DNA of 64,000 nt from an uncultured Lachnospiraceae bacterium (lineage in GTDB: Bacteria; Bacillota; Clostridia; Lachnospirales; Lachnospiraceae): NCBI GenBank assembly GCA_910584205.1, contig CAJUAA010000001.1, forward strand, positions 1 through 64,000. The letters run 5' to 3'. The position numbers were made by a program, and so were the translations under genes. Below the pieces are notes generated by a model. That model saw nothing but the letters and a program-made list of their open reading frames with translations. It made no database searches and was not told where the DNA came from. Numbering within the stretch: the stretch's first letter is position 1; the number at the start of each line of letters is the position of its first letter. Positions 49,630 through 57,388 of this stretch are shown one piece after another.

Positions 49630-51363
49630 ATGGACTACAGGGCAATCTACGAAGAGTGGCTTTCCAATCCCTATTTTGACGAAGCTACGAAAAAAGAACT
49701 GAAGGCGATCGCAGACGACGACAACGAGATCAAAGAGCGTTTTTACAAGGATCTGGAGTTTGGTACGGCGGGCCTTCGCGGCATCATCGGGGCCGGTGTG
49801 AACCGTATGAACATCTACGTGGTGCGCCGCGCGACCCAGGGACTTGCCAATTATATCATCAAGCAGGGCGGCCAGGGCAAAGGTGTTGCCATTGCCTATG
49901 ACTCTCGCCGGATGTCTCCGGAATTTGCGGAAGAAGCGGCGCTGACGCTGGCAGCCAACGGAATTAAAGCATATAAGTTCGAGTCTCTGCGCCCGACGCC
50001 GGAGCTGTCCTTCGCGGTCCGCGAGCTGGGATGCGTGGCGGGCATCAACATCACCGCCAGCCACAATCCGCCGGAGTACAACGGCTATAAAGTATACTGG
50101 GAGGACGGCGCGCAGTTTACGCCGCCCCATGACAAGGGCGTGACCGAGGAGGTTCTGGCGATCACCGACCTGTCCACCGTGAAGACGACGACCAGAGCAG
50201 AGGCGGAGGCAGCCGGGAAGTATGAGATCATCGGACAGGCCATCGACGACAAGTTTATCGGACATGTCATGGCGCAGGTGGTGAATCAGGACGCCATTGA
50301 CAAAATGCAGAAAGATATCCGCATCGTCTACACGCCGCTCCACGGCACCGGCAACATTCCGGCAAGGCGCGCGCTGAAGGAGCTGGGCTTTGAGAACGTC
50401 TACGTGGTAAAAGAGCAGGAACTCCCGGACGGCGAGTTCCCCACCGTCAGTTATCCGAACCCGGAAGCGGCGGAAGCGTTTGCACTGGGCCTGAAGCTTG
50501 CGAAGGAAGTGAACGCGGACCTGGTTCTCGCAACCGACCCGGATGCGGACAGGCTTGGAGTCTATGTGAAAGATGCAAAGTCCGGCGAGTATATCCCGCT
50601 GACCGGCAACATGTCCGGTTCCCTGCTGTGCGACTATGTGTTGAGCCAGAAGCAGGCGGCAGGAAAGATCCCGGCGGACGGACAGGTGGTCAAGTCCATC
50701 GTGACCACCAACCTGGTGGACGCCGTGGCGGCAAACTACGGCTGCGAGCTGGTGGAAGTGCTGACCGGCTTCAAGTTCATCGGACAGCAGATCCTGAAGA
50801 ACGAGCATACCGGACACGGTACCTATCTGTTCGGCCTGGAAGAGTCCTACGGCTGCCTGATCGGAACCTACGCCCGCGACAAGGATGCCATCTCCGCAAC
50901 GGTGGCGCTGTGCGAAGCGGCTGCATACTACAAGACGAAGAACATGACGCTGTGGGATGCCATGCTCGCCATGTATGAAAAGTACGGCTACTACAAGGAT
51001 GCGGTGAAATCCATCGAGCTCAAAGGCATTGAAGGCCTTGCGAAGATCCAGGAGATCCTGGAGACTTTGAGGAACAACACGCCGGAAACCATCGGTTCCT
51101 ACAAGGTAGTATCCGCGAGAGACTACAAGCTGGATACCATCAAGGACATGGCCACCGGAGAGGTGAAGCCCACCGGGCTTCCGGCTTCCAACGTGCTCTA
51201 CTACGATCTGAACGACGGCGCATGGCTGTGCGTACGGCCGTCCGGAACCGAGCCGAAGGTGAAGTTCTACTACGGAATTAAAGGCACCTCTCTCGAGGAC
51301 GCCGACGCAAAGAGCGCGGCCCTCGGCGAGGAAGTGCTTGCAATGATTAACAAGATGCTGTAA
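49630..51363 (+). CDS. pgcA: Phosphoglucomutase/phosphomannomutase (alpha-D-phosphohexomutase)
   Basis: A 577-residue mutase interconverting glucose 1- and 6-phosphate. Marks are EFGTAGLRGIIGAGVNRMN, the phosphoserine loop GINITASHNPPEYNGYKVYW, the metal loop ATDPDADRLGVYV and the sugar loop GLEESYGCLIGT. The phosphate-binding CVRPSGTEPKVKFYY is at the C-terminus. GGGAGG lies about 12 bases before ATG 49630; a TTG at 49621 is a weaker alternative. It serves glycogen and cell-wall precursors and fits the GH13 and PTS genes here. Confidence 0.95.
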   Translation: MDYRAIYEEWLSNPYFDEATKKELKAIADDDNEIKERFYKDLEFGTAGLRGIIGAGVNRMNIYVVRRATQGLANYIIKQGGQGKGVAIAYDSRRMSPEFAEEAALTLAANGIKAYKFESLRPTPELSFAVRELGCVAGINITASHNPPEYNGYKVYWEDGAQFTPPHDKGVTEEVLAITDLSTVKTTTRAEAEAAGKYEIIGQAIDDKFIGHVMAQVVNQDAIDKMQKDIRIVYTPLHGTGNIPARRALKELGFENVYVVKEQELPDGEFPTVSYPNPEAAEAFALGLKLAKEVNADLVLATDPDADRLGVYVKDAKSGEYIPLTGNMSGSLLCDYVLSQKQAAGKIPADGQVVKSIVTTNLVDAVAANYGCELVEVLTGFKFIGQQILKNEHTGHGTYLFGLEESYGCLIGTYARDKDAISATVALCEAAAYYKTKNMTLWDAMLAMYEKYGYYKDAVKSIELKGIEGLAKIQEILETLRNNTPETIGSYKVVSARDYKLDTIKDMATGEVKPTGLPASNVLYYDLNDGAWLCVRPSGTEPKVKFYYGIKGTSLEDADAKSAALGEEVLAMINKML

Positions 51364-51504
51364 TGGCAGCGTGAATGTCCGTCCCGGGCAGACACTCCGT
51401 TCGGGTTTCTCATGCGAGGGCCTGCGCCCCGCATGCGGGAGCCTGGAAGGAGGATCTGCCCGGGATGTGCTGCCTGTGAGGAAAGGAAAGCGAGGAGGCA
51501 CCAT

Positions 51505-51900
51505 ATGTATACCTATCCAGAACTGCTGGACATTATCGCAGAACTGCGGAGCGACCACGGCTGTCCGTGGGACAGGGCCCAGACCCATGAGAGCATGATC
51601 CCCTGCCTGGAGGATGAATGCAGGGAGGCCATCGAGGCCATCCGGCAGAAGGATGACGAGAACCTGTGCGAGGAGCTGGGCGACGTGCTCCTGCAGGTGC
51701 TTCTGCACGCCCGGATTGCGGAGGAGGAGGGCAGGTTCACCATGGAAGATGTGGTGAACGGGCTGGCGGAAAAGATGGTGCGCCGCCACCCCCATGTGTT
51801 CGGAAACGAGGAGTATGGGTCTTTGGAACAGAACCGGAAGCGGTGGGAAGAGATCAAAGCGGCGGAAAAAGAAGAGAAAAGACGGCGGAAAGACAGGTAA
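51505..51900 (+). CDS. mazG: MazG nucleotide pyrophosphohydrolase, single domain
   Basis: A 131-residue protein with one MazG domain: HGCPWDRAQTHESMIPCLED (residues 18-37), EECREAIEAI-type metal helix (DECREAIEAIRQKDDENLCE), and LGDVLLQVLLHARIAEEEGR. It hydrolyses non-canonical NTPs or ppGpp. Bacillus MazG has a longer two-part form; this is the short clostridial form. GAGGAGG precedes the ATG. It opens the conserved sporulation/division cluster. Confidence 0.92.
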   Translation: MYTYPELLDIIAELRSDHGCPWDRAQTHESMIPCLEDECREAIEAIRQKDDENLCEELGDVLLQVLLHARIAEEEGRFTMEDVVNGLAEKMVRRHPHVFGNEEYGSLEQNRKRWEEIKAAEKEEKRRRKDR

Positions 51901-51915
51901 ATATCCGGATACTGC

Positions 51916-51944
51916 TTGACAAACAGAGGGAAAGACGGTATAAC
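51916..51944 (+). promoter_or_regulatory. HU gene promoter
   Basis: TTGACA (51916-51921), a 17-bp spacer and TATAAC (51939-51944), a strong sigma-A promoter 58 bp before the HU start. Confidence 0.9.
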
Positions 51945-52002
51945 TAATGATACGTGCTTATTAACCACACATTTTATTCAGAAAGTTTTAGGAGGAGATA
52001 AC

Positions 52003-52275
52003 ATGAACAAAGCCGAGTTGATTACAGCAGTCGCAGAGAATGCGGATATTACGAAAAAAGATGCAGAAAAGGCCCTCAAGGCGTTTGTAGATGTAGTTAC
52101 AGAAGAATTAAAGAAAGGTGAGAAGGTTCAGGTCGTCGGTTTTGGTACCTTCGAGGTGCTGGAGAGAGCGGCAAGAGAAGGAAGAAACCCGCATACAGGC
52201 GAGCCCATGCCGATCGCAGCTTCCAAAGCGCCGAAGTTTAAGGCAGGCAAAGCGTTAAAGGATGCCCTGAATTAA
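52003..52275 (+). CDS. hup: HU family DNA-binding protein
   Basis: A 90-residue histone-like protein: MNKAELITAVAENADITKKD, then VVGFGTFEVLERAAREGRNP and TGEPMPIAASKAPKFKAGKA. HU dimers bend DNA and compact the nucleoid. GGAGGAGATAAC precedes the ATG. Strong promoter; rqcP follows after 8 bp. Confidence 0.97.
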   Translation: MNKAELITAVAENADITKKDAEKALKAFVDVVTEELKKGEKVQVVGFGTFEVLERAAREGRNPHTGEPMPIAASKAPKFKAGKALKDALN

Positions 52276-52283
52276 GAGAGCAG

Positions 52284-52523
52284 ATGAGACTGGACAAGTT
52301 TTTGAAGGTTTCCCGTCTGATTAAGAGACGCACCGTTGCCAATGAAGCCTGCGACGCCGGCAGAGTGCTGGTGAACGGGAAGACAGCCAAGGCATCCCTG
52401 AATGTGAAGGAAGGGGATGTGATCGAGATCCGGTTTGGGACAAGGACTGTGAAGGCGGAAGTGCTGGACGTACAGGAGACCGTCAGGAAGGAAGAGGCCA
52501 AAGAGCTTTACCGATATTTATGA
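52284..52523 (+). CDS. rqcP: S4-domain RNA-binding protein RqcP (YabO)
   Basis: A 79-residue protein that is a single S4 domain (MRLDKFLKVSRLIKRRTVAN, then GRVLVNGKTAKASLNVKEGD). In Bacillus, RqcP (YabO) acts with RqcH in ribosome-associated quality control, helping alanine tailing of stalled chains. Its place between hup and yabP is the usual Firmicute order. Confidence 0.94.
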   Translation: MRLDKFLKVSRLIKRRTVANEACDAGRVLVNGKTAKASLNVKEGDVIEIRFGTRTVKAEVLDVQETVRKEEAKELYRYL

Positions 52524-52538
52524 TCCATTGCAAAAATG

Positions 52539-52566
52539 CATAATTATGAGAACCTCCTAATATATT
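52539..52566 (+). promoter_or_regulatory. Possible sigma-E promoter of yabP
   Basis: GCATAAT (52539-52545) and AATATATT (52559-52566), 13 bp apart, resemble sigma-E elements (-35 near GCATATT, -10 near CATACANT). The transcript would start near 52573, in the loop of the hairpin described next. yabP is sigma-E dependent in Bacillus. Match quality is moderate. Confidence 0.4.
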
Positions 52567-52592
52567 GTAAGAGAATATATAGGAGGTCTTTT
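52551..52592 (+). terminator. Hairpin with T run that contains the yabP ribosome-binding site
   Basis: AACCTCCTAATATATT (52551-52566) pairs with AATATATAGGAGGT (52574-52587, one bulge), loop of 7, then TCTTTTTT. The right arm holds AGGAGG (52581-52586), the ribosome-binding site of yabP, 8 bases before its ATG. It could terminate read-through from rqcP and also hide the site. Confidence 0.75.
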
Positions 52593-52594
52593 TT

Positions 52595-52900
52595 ATGGTT
52601 AAGATGGCATCCGCGGAGGAACATCCGCAGGGCAGAGGCGCGCATAAAGTCAATATGATGAACCGCCGGACCGGAAGCATTACAGGCGTATCCGATGTAA
52701 TTTCGTTTGACATAGCAGAAGTCCTTCTGGAGACGGAGCTGGGGATGATGCAGATCAAGGGGGCGGATCTGCACGTGAACCGTCTGTCGCTGGAGAAGGG
52801 GGAGATCGAGCTGGAGGGCCGGATCGACAGCATTCAGTATTCGGAAGTATCCGATTTCAAAAAAGGCGGAGAATCTCTGCTGAACCGGCTGTTCCGTTAG
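52595..52900 (+). CDS. yabP: Sporulation protein YabP
   Basis: A 101-residue protein of the YabP/YqfC family: HKVNMMNRRTGSITGVSDVI, SFDIAEVLLETELGMMQIKG, ADLHVNRLSLEKGEIELEGR. It is required in spore formation in Bacillus and is made in the mother cell; the molecular role is unknown. The AGGAGG site is inside a hairpin. yabQ follows after 4 bp. Confidence 0.94.
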   Translation: MVKMASAEEHPQGRGAHKVNMMNRRTGSITGVSDVISFDIAEVLLETELGMMQIKGADLHVNRLSLEKGEIELEGRIDSIQYSEVSDFKKGGESLLNRLFR

Positions 52901-52904
52901 CGCC

Positions 52905-53348
52905 ATGAGTCCGGGAATCGTAAAAGAACTGCAGTTTTTTGGACTTGCAGTGCTGAGAGGAGCAGGGCTTCTGGTGCTCTACGACCTGATCCGGATCTTC
53001 CGGAGAATCGTGCCCCATGGCGTCTTCGCCATCGCGCTGGAGGATGTGCTCTACTGGGCGGGAACCGCGCTTCTTGTCTTCCAGCTTCTGTATCGGGAAA
53101 ATGACGGCGCGGTGCGGGGATACGCCCTGTTTGCCGTTGCCGCGGGGATGATGATCTATCACAGGACAGTCAGCGGCTGGCTTGTGGAGCATATCGCGGG
53201 AATCCTGAACTGGTGCCTGGGGATCGTTTTGAAACCGCTCCGCGCCATCTGGAGGAAAATCGTACAAGTCTTTCGCGTGGCCGTCAGATTTTATAAAAAG
53301 AAATTGAAAAAAGGACTGAAAGAGTTTATAATGATCTTATTCTCTTAG
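52905..53348 (+). CDS. yabQ: Spore cortex protein YabQ
   Basis: A 147-residue membrane protein with about four hydrophobic segments (AVLRGAGLLVLYDLIRIFRR, HGVFAIALEDVLYWAGTALL, GYALFAVAAGMMIYHRTV). The C-terminal tail is basic (FYKKKLKKGLKEF). YabQ is needed for cortex assembly in Bacillus. It follows yabP closely and precedes divIC, as in other Firmicutes. Confidence 0.92.
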   Translation: MSPGIVKELQFFGLAVLRGAGLLVLYDLIRIFRRIVPHGVFAIALEDVLYWAGTALLVFQLLYRENDGAVRGYALFAVAAGMMIYHRTVSGWLVEHIAGILNWCLGIVLKPLRAIWRKIVQVFRVAVRFYKKKLKKGLKEFIMILFS

Positions 53349-53360
53349 AGGTGAGGTATT

Positions 53361-53672
53361 ATGGCAACAAGAACGAAGACTGGAAGGGTATACCGGCGCA
53401 GGTCGCATCTGGGCGCCTGGGGGATCATCGTGATCGTCCTGGCGGTGTTTGCTGTGAGCGCCGTGGGCAGCATCCAGCTGAAGCAGAGGAATCGTACTTA
53501 CCTGGAGAGAGAGGAAGCTCTTCTGGAGGCCATCGCCGCGGAAGAGAGACGTGCAGAAGAGATCAGTGATCTGGAAGCCTATACAAGAACCAAGAAATAC
53601 GTAGAAGACGTAGCGAAGGAAAAGCTTGGACTTGTCTATGAGGATGAGATCATATTTAAATCAAGGGACTGA
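53361..53672 (+). CDS. divIC: Septum formation initiator DivIC/FtsB
   Basis: A 103-residue single-pass protein: a basic cytosolic start, membrane segment (GIIVIVLAVFAVSAVGSIQL), extracytoplasmic coiled coil (residues 42-75), and the conserved YVEDVAKEKLGLVYEDEIIF end. It forms the FtsL-DivIC-FtsQ complex at the septum. GAGGTG precedes the ATG. A terminator follows. Confidence 0.93.
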   Translation: MATRTKTGRVYRRRSHLGAWGIIVIVLAVFAVSAVGSIQLKQRNRTYLEREEALLEAIAAEERRAEEISDLEAYTRTKKYVEDVAKEKLGLVYEDEIIFKSRD

Positions 53673-53681
53673 AGAAAGGTG

Positions 53682-53714
53682 AGGATGGGCTGCATGCACG
53701 GCTCATCCTTTTTT
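53682..53714 (+). terminator. Terminator after divIC
   Basis: AGGATGGGCTG (53682-53692) pairs with CGGCTCATCCT (53699-53709), then T6. Confidence 0.9.
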
Positions 53715-53745
53715 CTCATATTACAGTGATGCGGCAGGATATGCA

Positions 53746-53811
53746 TGTCGAAAAATTTTTTTTTCGAGCCGCTTCTAATTGACAAAGCTCGCAGAATCCT
53801 CTTTCTATAAT
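53746..53811 (+). promoter_or_regulatory. Spo0A-type promoter of spoIIE
   Basis: A perfect 0A box TGTCGAA (53746-53752) lies 26 bp upstream of TTGACA (53779-53784). TATAAT follows at 53806-53811 with a 21-bp spacer instead of 17. The Bacillus spoIIE promoter is known to have sigma-A elements 21 bp apart and upstream Spo0A sites, so the layout is conserved. Confidence 0.85.
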
Positions 53812-53879
53812 GCCCATACAAAAACCGGCTGCCGACCGGAACGGGACAGGCAGCGGACGTATGGAGGAGGACTGATACG

Positions 53880-55292
53880 ATGGAATGGACGAAGTATATC
53901 CTTTCGATGATACTGGGAGGATGCCTGCTGATCCTGTTTGGCGGGAAGGAGCAGGGGAGGAACAAGTGGCTGTTCGGCGCCGGCGCCGGGACATGCCTGG
54001 CAGCCATGGAACTGGCGGTGGAGTACATGCTGGGCGCGCAGGCCTGGCAGATGATCGTGAGCGTCATGAAGGGAACGGCCTTCTGCTCTGCGGCCGTGCT
54101 GGCGGGATACATTCGGGAATGGCTGTGCGACCGGAAGAAGGAATTTCAGGATATGGAGATCCTGCATCCGGTCCGTCAGTGGATGGAGGAATATCAGGAA
54201 AGCTTCGAGCAGCTGTCCAGAAGCTTCTGTATGGTGCCCCAGATGGCTGCCGAGGGAGCCGGAAGGGGGGAGCGGATCATGCAGAGCCGCCTGACGGAAA
54301 ACCGCCTGGCGGCCGCAGGGCAGCTTCAGGAAATGAGCGGGATCCTCACAAGGACCATGGAGCGGATCTACAGCACGAGAGAGGACTTCCAGCTGGAGCA
54401 GGAGATCGGGAAAAGGCTCCGCCTGCTGGGCGTGCAGGTCCATAAAGTATTCTTCTATAATCCCAAGGGGCGCAAATGCCAGGTGTATGTGACCATGAAC
54501 ACCCGTCGGAAGATCTGCGTGGCCTCCCGGAAGATTGCGTCGGTACTGTCGGAGCTGTGCGAATGTGAGATGATGCCTGCCAGGGACAGCCGTTCTTTTG
54601 TGAGCCAGGAGAGGGTGACGATCCTGTTCGTGGAAAGCGTGGCGTACAATGTGCTGTACGGGGTCAAGAAAGCCACCAGACAGGACGAGGCCGTGTCCGG
54701 GGATAATTTTTCCGTTTTCTGGCTTCCGGAGGGCCAGTTCTATGCGGGGCTTTCGGACGGCATGGGCTCCGGCGTGCAGGCGTGCGCCCAGAGCGAGCTG
54801 TTTCTGGATCTGCTGGAACAGTTTCTGGAAGCGGGATTTTCCAGAGAAACCGCGGTGCGGATGATCAATTCGTCCATCGTACTGCAGCCGGAGGACCCGG
54901 TATTTTCCACGGTGGATATCGCGGCCATCGACCTGTACACCGGCGTGTGCGATTTTCTGAAGGCGGGAGCCAGCGCCAGCTTTCTGAAAAAAGAGACCGG
55001 GGTGGAGTGCATCCGGGGAAGCGGAGTGCCGGCTGGAGTGACCAGCCGGATCACGCTGGAACCTTTCCGGATCCGGATGTACGACGGCAATCTGCTTTTC
55101 ATGGTGACGGACGGCGTCATGAACGCCCTCCCGGCGGGACGGGAGGAGCTGGTCATGAAGGAGCTGATCGAGCATCTGCCCCAGGGGACGCCCTCGGAGA
55201 TGGCGGAGCGGCTCATGGAGCAGGTCAGGGCCTATGGAGAAGGCGTACAGGACGATATGACCATTCTGGTGGCGGGCATCTGGCGCCGGTAG
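53880..55292 (+). CDS. spoIIE: SpoIIE-type PP2C phosphatase, short membrane domain
   Basis: A 470-residue protein. The N-terminus has only about three hydrophobic segments (ILSMILGGCLLILFGG, GAGAGTCLAAMELAVEYML, VMKGTAFCSAAVLAGYI), then a central region (100-260). The PP2C domain has FYAGLSDGMGSGVQACAQSE (metal-binding Asp) and ends EGVQDDMTILVAGIWRR. SpoIIE dephosphorylates SpoIIAA to activate sigma-F in the forespore. Bacillus SpoIIE has about ten membrane segments and 827 residues, so this form is much reduced at the N-terminus. The promoter is Spo0A-like. Confidence 0.92.
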   Translation: MEWTKYILSMILGGCLLILFGGKEQGRNKWLFGAGAGTCLAAMELAVEYMLGAQAWQMIVSVMKGTAFCSAAVLAGYIREWLCDRKKEFQDMEILHPVRQWMEEYQESFEQLSRSFCMVPQMAAEGAGRGERIMQSRLTENRLAAAGQLQEMSGILTRTMERIYSTREDFQLEQEIGKRLRLLGVQVHKVFFYNPKGRKCQVYVTMNTRRKICVASRKIASVLSELCECEMMPARDSRSFVSQERVTILFVESVAYNVLYGVKKATRQDEAVSGDNFSVFWLPEGQFYAGLSDGMGSGVQACAQSELFLDLLEQFLEAGFSRETAVRMINSSIVLQPEDPVFSTVDIAAIDLYTGVCDFLKAGASASFLKKETGVECIRGSGVPAGVTSRITLEPFRIRMYDGNLLFMVTDGVMNALPAGREELVMKELIEHLPQGTPSEMAERLMEQVRAYGEGVQDDMTILVAGIWRR

Positions 55293-55452
55293 AGGGACCG
55301 GAGACACGGATATGCCGGAGACGCCGCACCGGACCGCCGCCGGACCGGAAAGAAGCCTTCCGGCGCAGAAAAAGCTTCCGGAACGAAAACAGCCGCCGGA
55401 CCGAAAAGCAGCGTTTGGTATAAAAGCTTCCGACATGGAGGACGAAGGATAT

Positions 55453-56859
55453 ATGGAGCAGATGAAAATCACACAGGAAAAGGTATACCGGTATATGGAG
55501 CGGTGGGACATGCTGGCTCCCGGCATGCGGGTGCTGGCCGGTTTTTCCGGCGGAGCGGATTCCACGGCGCTTCTGGAGCTTCTGCGGGAATACGGAAAGG
55601 CCGGGGTCCGGGCGCTGCATGTACACCACGGAATCCGCGGCGCGGAGGCGGACCGGGATCAGGCCTTCTGCGAACGGTTCTGCAGGGAACGGGGAATCCC
55701 TCTGAAGGTGGTGTATAAGGATGTGCCCCGTATGGCAAAGGAACAGCGGATCAGCATGGAGGAGGCGGGAAGGAAGGCCCGTTATGAGGCGTTTGAGGAA
55801 GAGTGGAAGAGCGGCCGGGCGGACCGTGTGGCGCTGGCGCACCATCAGGACGATCAGGCGGAGACCATGCTGTTCCATCTCATGAGAGGAACGGGGCTGC
55901 GGGGGCTGCGGGGCATGGAGCCGGTGCGCATGCCGTATATCCGCCCGCTTCTGTGCGTTGGGAAGGAGGAACTCCGGCAGTGGCTTACGAAACGGGGGAC
56001 CTGCTGGATCGAGGATTCCACCAACCAGGAGTGTACGTATATGAGAAACCGCATCCGTCATCAGGTGCTGGCGCCCATGGAGGAGATCCGGCCCGGGAGC
56101 GCGGCGCGGATGGCAGCGGCGGCCGGGAAACTTCTGGAGGCGGAGGATTTTCTGGATACAGAACTGGAACGGTGCCGGCAGAGGACGGTTCGGGAGCAGG
56201 AAAACGGTTTCGACATCCTTTTGGAGCCGTTTCGCTCCCTGCATCCGTATCTGAAAAAACAGCTGGTGCTCTGGTGCCTGAAACGGCTCCTGGGAGATGG
56301 ACGACATCCGGAGGAGGTACACGTCCTGCAGGTGTGCGCCCTGACGGAGGGCAGGAGCGGAAGCCGGGTGACGCTTCCGGACGGCTGCTTTGCCGTGCTG
56401 GGATACAGGGAGCTGTGGCTTCAGAGAGGATACGGACAGGAAAAAAACATGGAAGAGGTATCCTGTGAAGCGGGGCAGGAATACTGCTACATGGGCGCGC
56501 GGTTCGTCCTGTCGCTGGAAAATCGTGAGAAAATTGGTGAAATTCCTGTAAATCGCTATACGAAATGGTTTGATTATGATAGAATAGAAGGCAGACTTGT
56601 TCTGAGAACCAGACGTCCGGGCGACTATCTGGAGCTGTCCGGAGGGATGCGCAGGAAGCTGAAGAACTACTTCATAGACAGTAAAGTTCCGGCAAAACAG
56701 CGGGATCAGTGCATCCTTCTGGCGGACGGAAGCCATGTCCTGTGGATCACCGGCATGCGCATCAGCGAGAGAGTCAAGGTGACAGAACAGACAGAAAGGA
56801 TCCTGAAAGTACAGATGATAGAAAGCAAAGGAGCGAAAGATGGAGAAATACCATATTGA
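55453..56859 (+). CDS. tilS: tRNA(Ile)-lysidine synthetase
   Basis: A 468-residue enzyme that converts the wobble C of tRNA-Ile(CAU) to lysidine. The PP-loop is VLAGFSGGADSTALLELLRE (SGGADS), with HVHHGIRGAEADRDQAFCER and HHQDDQAETMLFHLMRGTGL downstream. The C-terminal domain has RRPGDYLELSGGMRRKLKNY. I prefer ATG 55453 (GAAGGA upstream); the open frame to 55312 looks untranslated. It overlaps hpt by 20 bp. Confidence 0.94.
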   Translation: MEQMKITQEKVYRYMERWDMLAPGMRVLAGFSGGADSTALLELLREYGKAGVRALHVHHGIRGAEADRDQAFCERFCRERGIPLKVVYKDVPRMAKEQRISMEEAGRKARYEAFEEEWKSGRADRVALAHHQDDQAETMLFHLMRGTGLRGLRGMEPVRMPYIRPLLCVGKEELRQWLTKRGTCWIEDSTNQECTYMRNRIRHQVLAPMEEIRPGSAARMAAAAGKLLEAEDFLDTELERCRQRTVREQENGFDILLEPFRSLHPYLKKQLVLWCLKRLLGDGRHPEEVHVLQVCALTEGRSGSRVTLPDGCFAVLGYRELWLQRGYGQEKNMEEVSCEAGQEYCYMGARFVLSLENREKIGEIPVNRYTKWFDYDRIEGRLVLRTRRPGDYLELSGGMRRKLKNYFIDSKVPAKQRDQCILLADGSHVLWITGMRISERVKVTEQTERILKVQMIESKGAKDGEIPY

Positions 56860-57367
56860 TGTGCTGATCGACGAAGCCGCCGTTGACAGGAGAATCCGGG
56901 AACTGGGAGAACAGATCAGCCGTGACTATGCAGGAAAGACAGTCCATCTGATCTGCATTTTAAAAGGAAGTGTATATTTCACCTGTGAACTGGCAAAAAG
57001 AATAACTGTACCGGTCGTCATGGATTTCATGCAGTGTTCCAGCTATGGCGCCGCCACGAAATCCAGCGGGGTGGTGAAGCTTTCCAAAGATCTGGATATG
57101 GCCATTACGGACCGGGACGTGATCATTATCGAGGACATCATCGATTCCGGAAGGACGCTGAGCCACCTGAAAAACCTGCTGGGCCAGCGGGGGCCGGCAA
57201 GTCTTAAGATCTGCACCCTCCTGGATAAGCCGGACCGGCGGGTGACGGAGGTGGAGGTGGATTACACCGGATTTCAGATCGAGGATAAATTCGTCGTCGG
57301 GTATGGGCTGGACTATGACCAGAGATACAGGAATCTGCCATACATCGGCGTCATAGAATTTGATTGA
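56840..57367 (+). CDS. hpt: Hypoxanthine phosphoribosyltransferase
   Basis: A 175-residue purine salvage enzyme. The PRPP site is VIIIEDIIDSGRTLSHLKNL (EDIIDSGRT), and CILKGSVYFTCELAKRI is the N-terminal PPi loop. It makes IMP and GMP from bases. The gene starts inside the end of tilS, the standard tilS-hpt-ftsH order. Confidence 0.97.
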   Translation: MEKYHIDVLIDEAAVDRRIRELGEQISRDYAGKTVHLICILKGSVYFTCELAKRITVPVVMDFMQCSSYGAATKSSGVVKLSKDLDMAITDRDVIIIEDIIDSGRTLSHLKNLLGQRGPASLKICTLLDKPDRRVTEVEVDYTGFQIEDKFVVGYGLDYDQRYRNLPYIGVIEFD

Positions 57368-57388
57368 GTAACAGGAGGATAAGAGATT

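Noticed and set aside
48676..51795. A 1039-codon open frame on the minus strand opposite the CotS-like gene, phosphoglucomutase and mazG.
   Set aside because: It is an antisense shadow of strongly biased codon use in three real genes, has no ribosome-binding site or recognisable domain, and is low-complexity His/Arg/Leu-rich.
53805..55565. A 586-codon minus-strand frame opposite spoIIE, and similar frames at 55225-56736, 57725-59236 and 40282-41634.
   Set aside because: All mirror well-supported plus-strand genes and carry no family motif.
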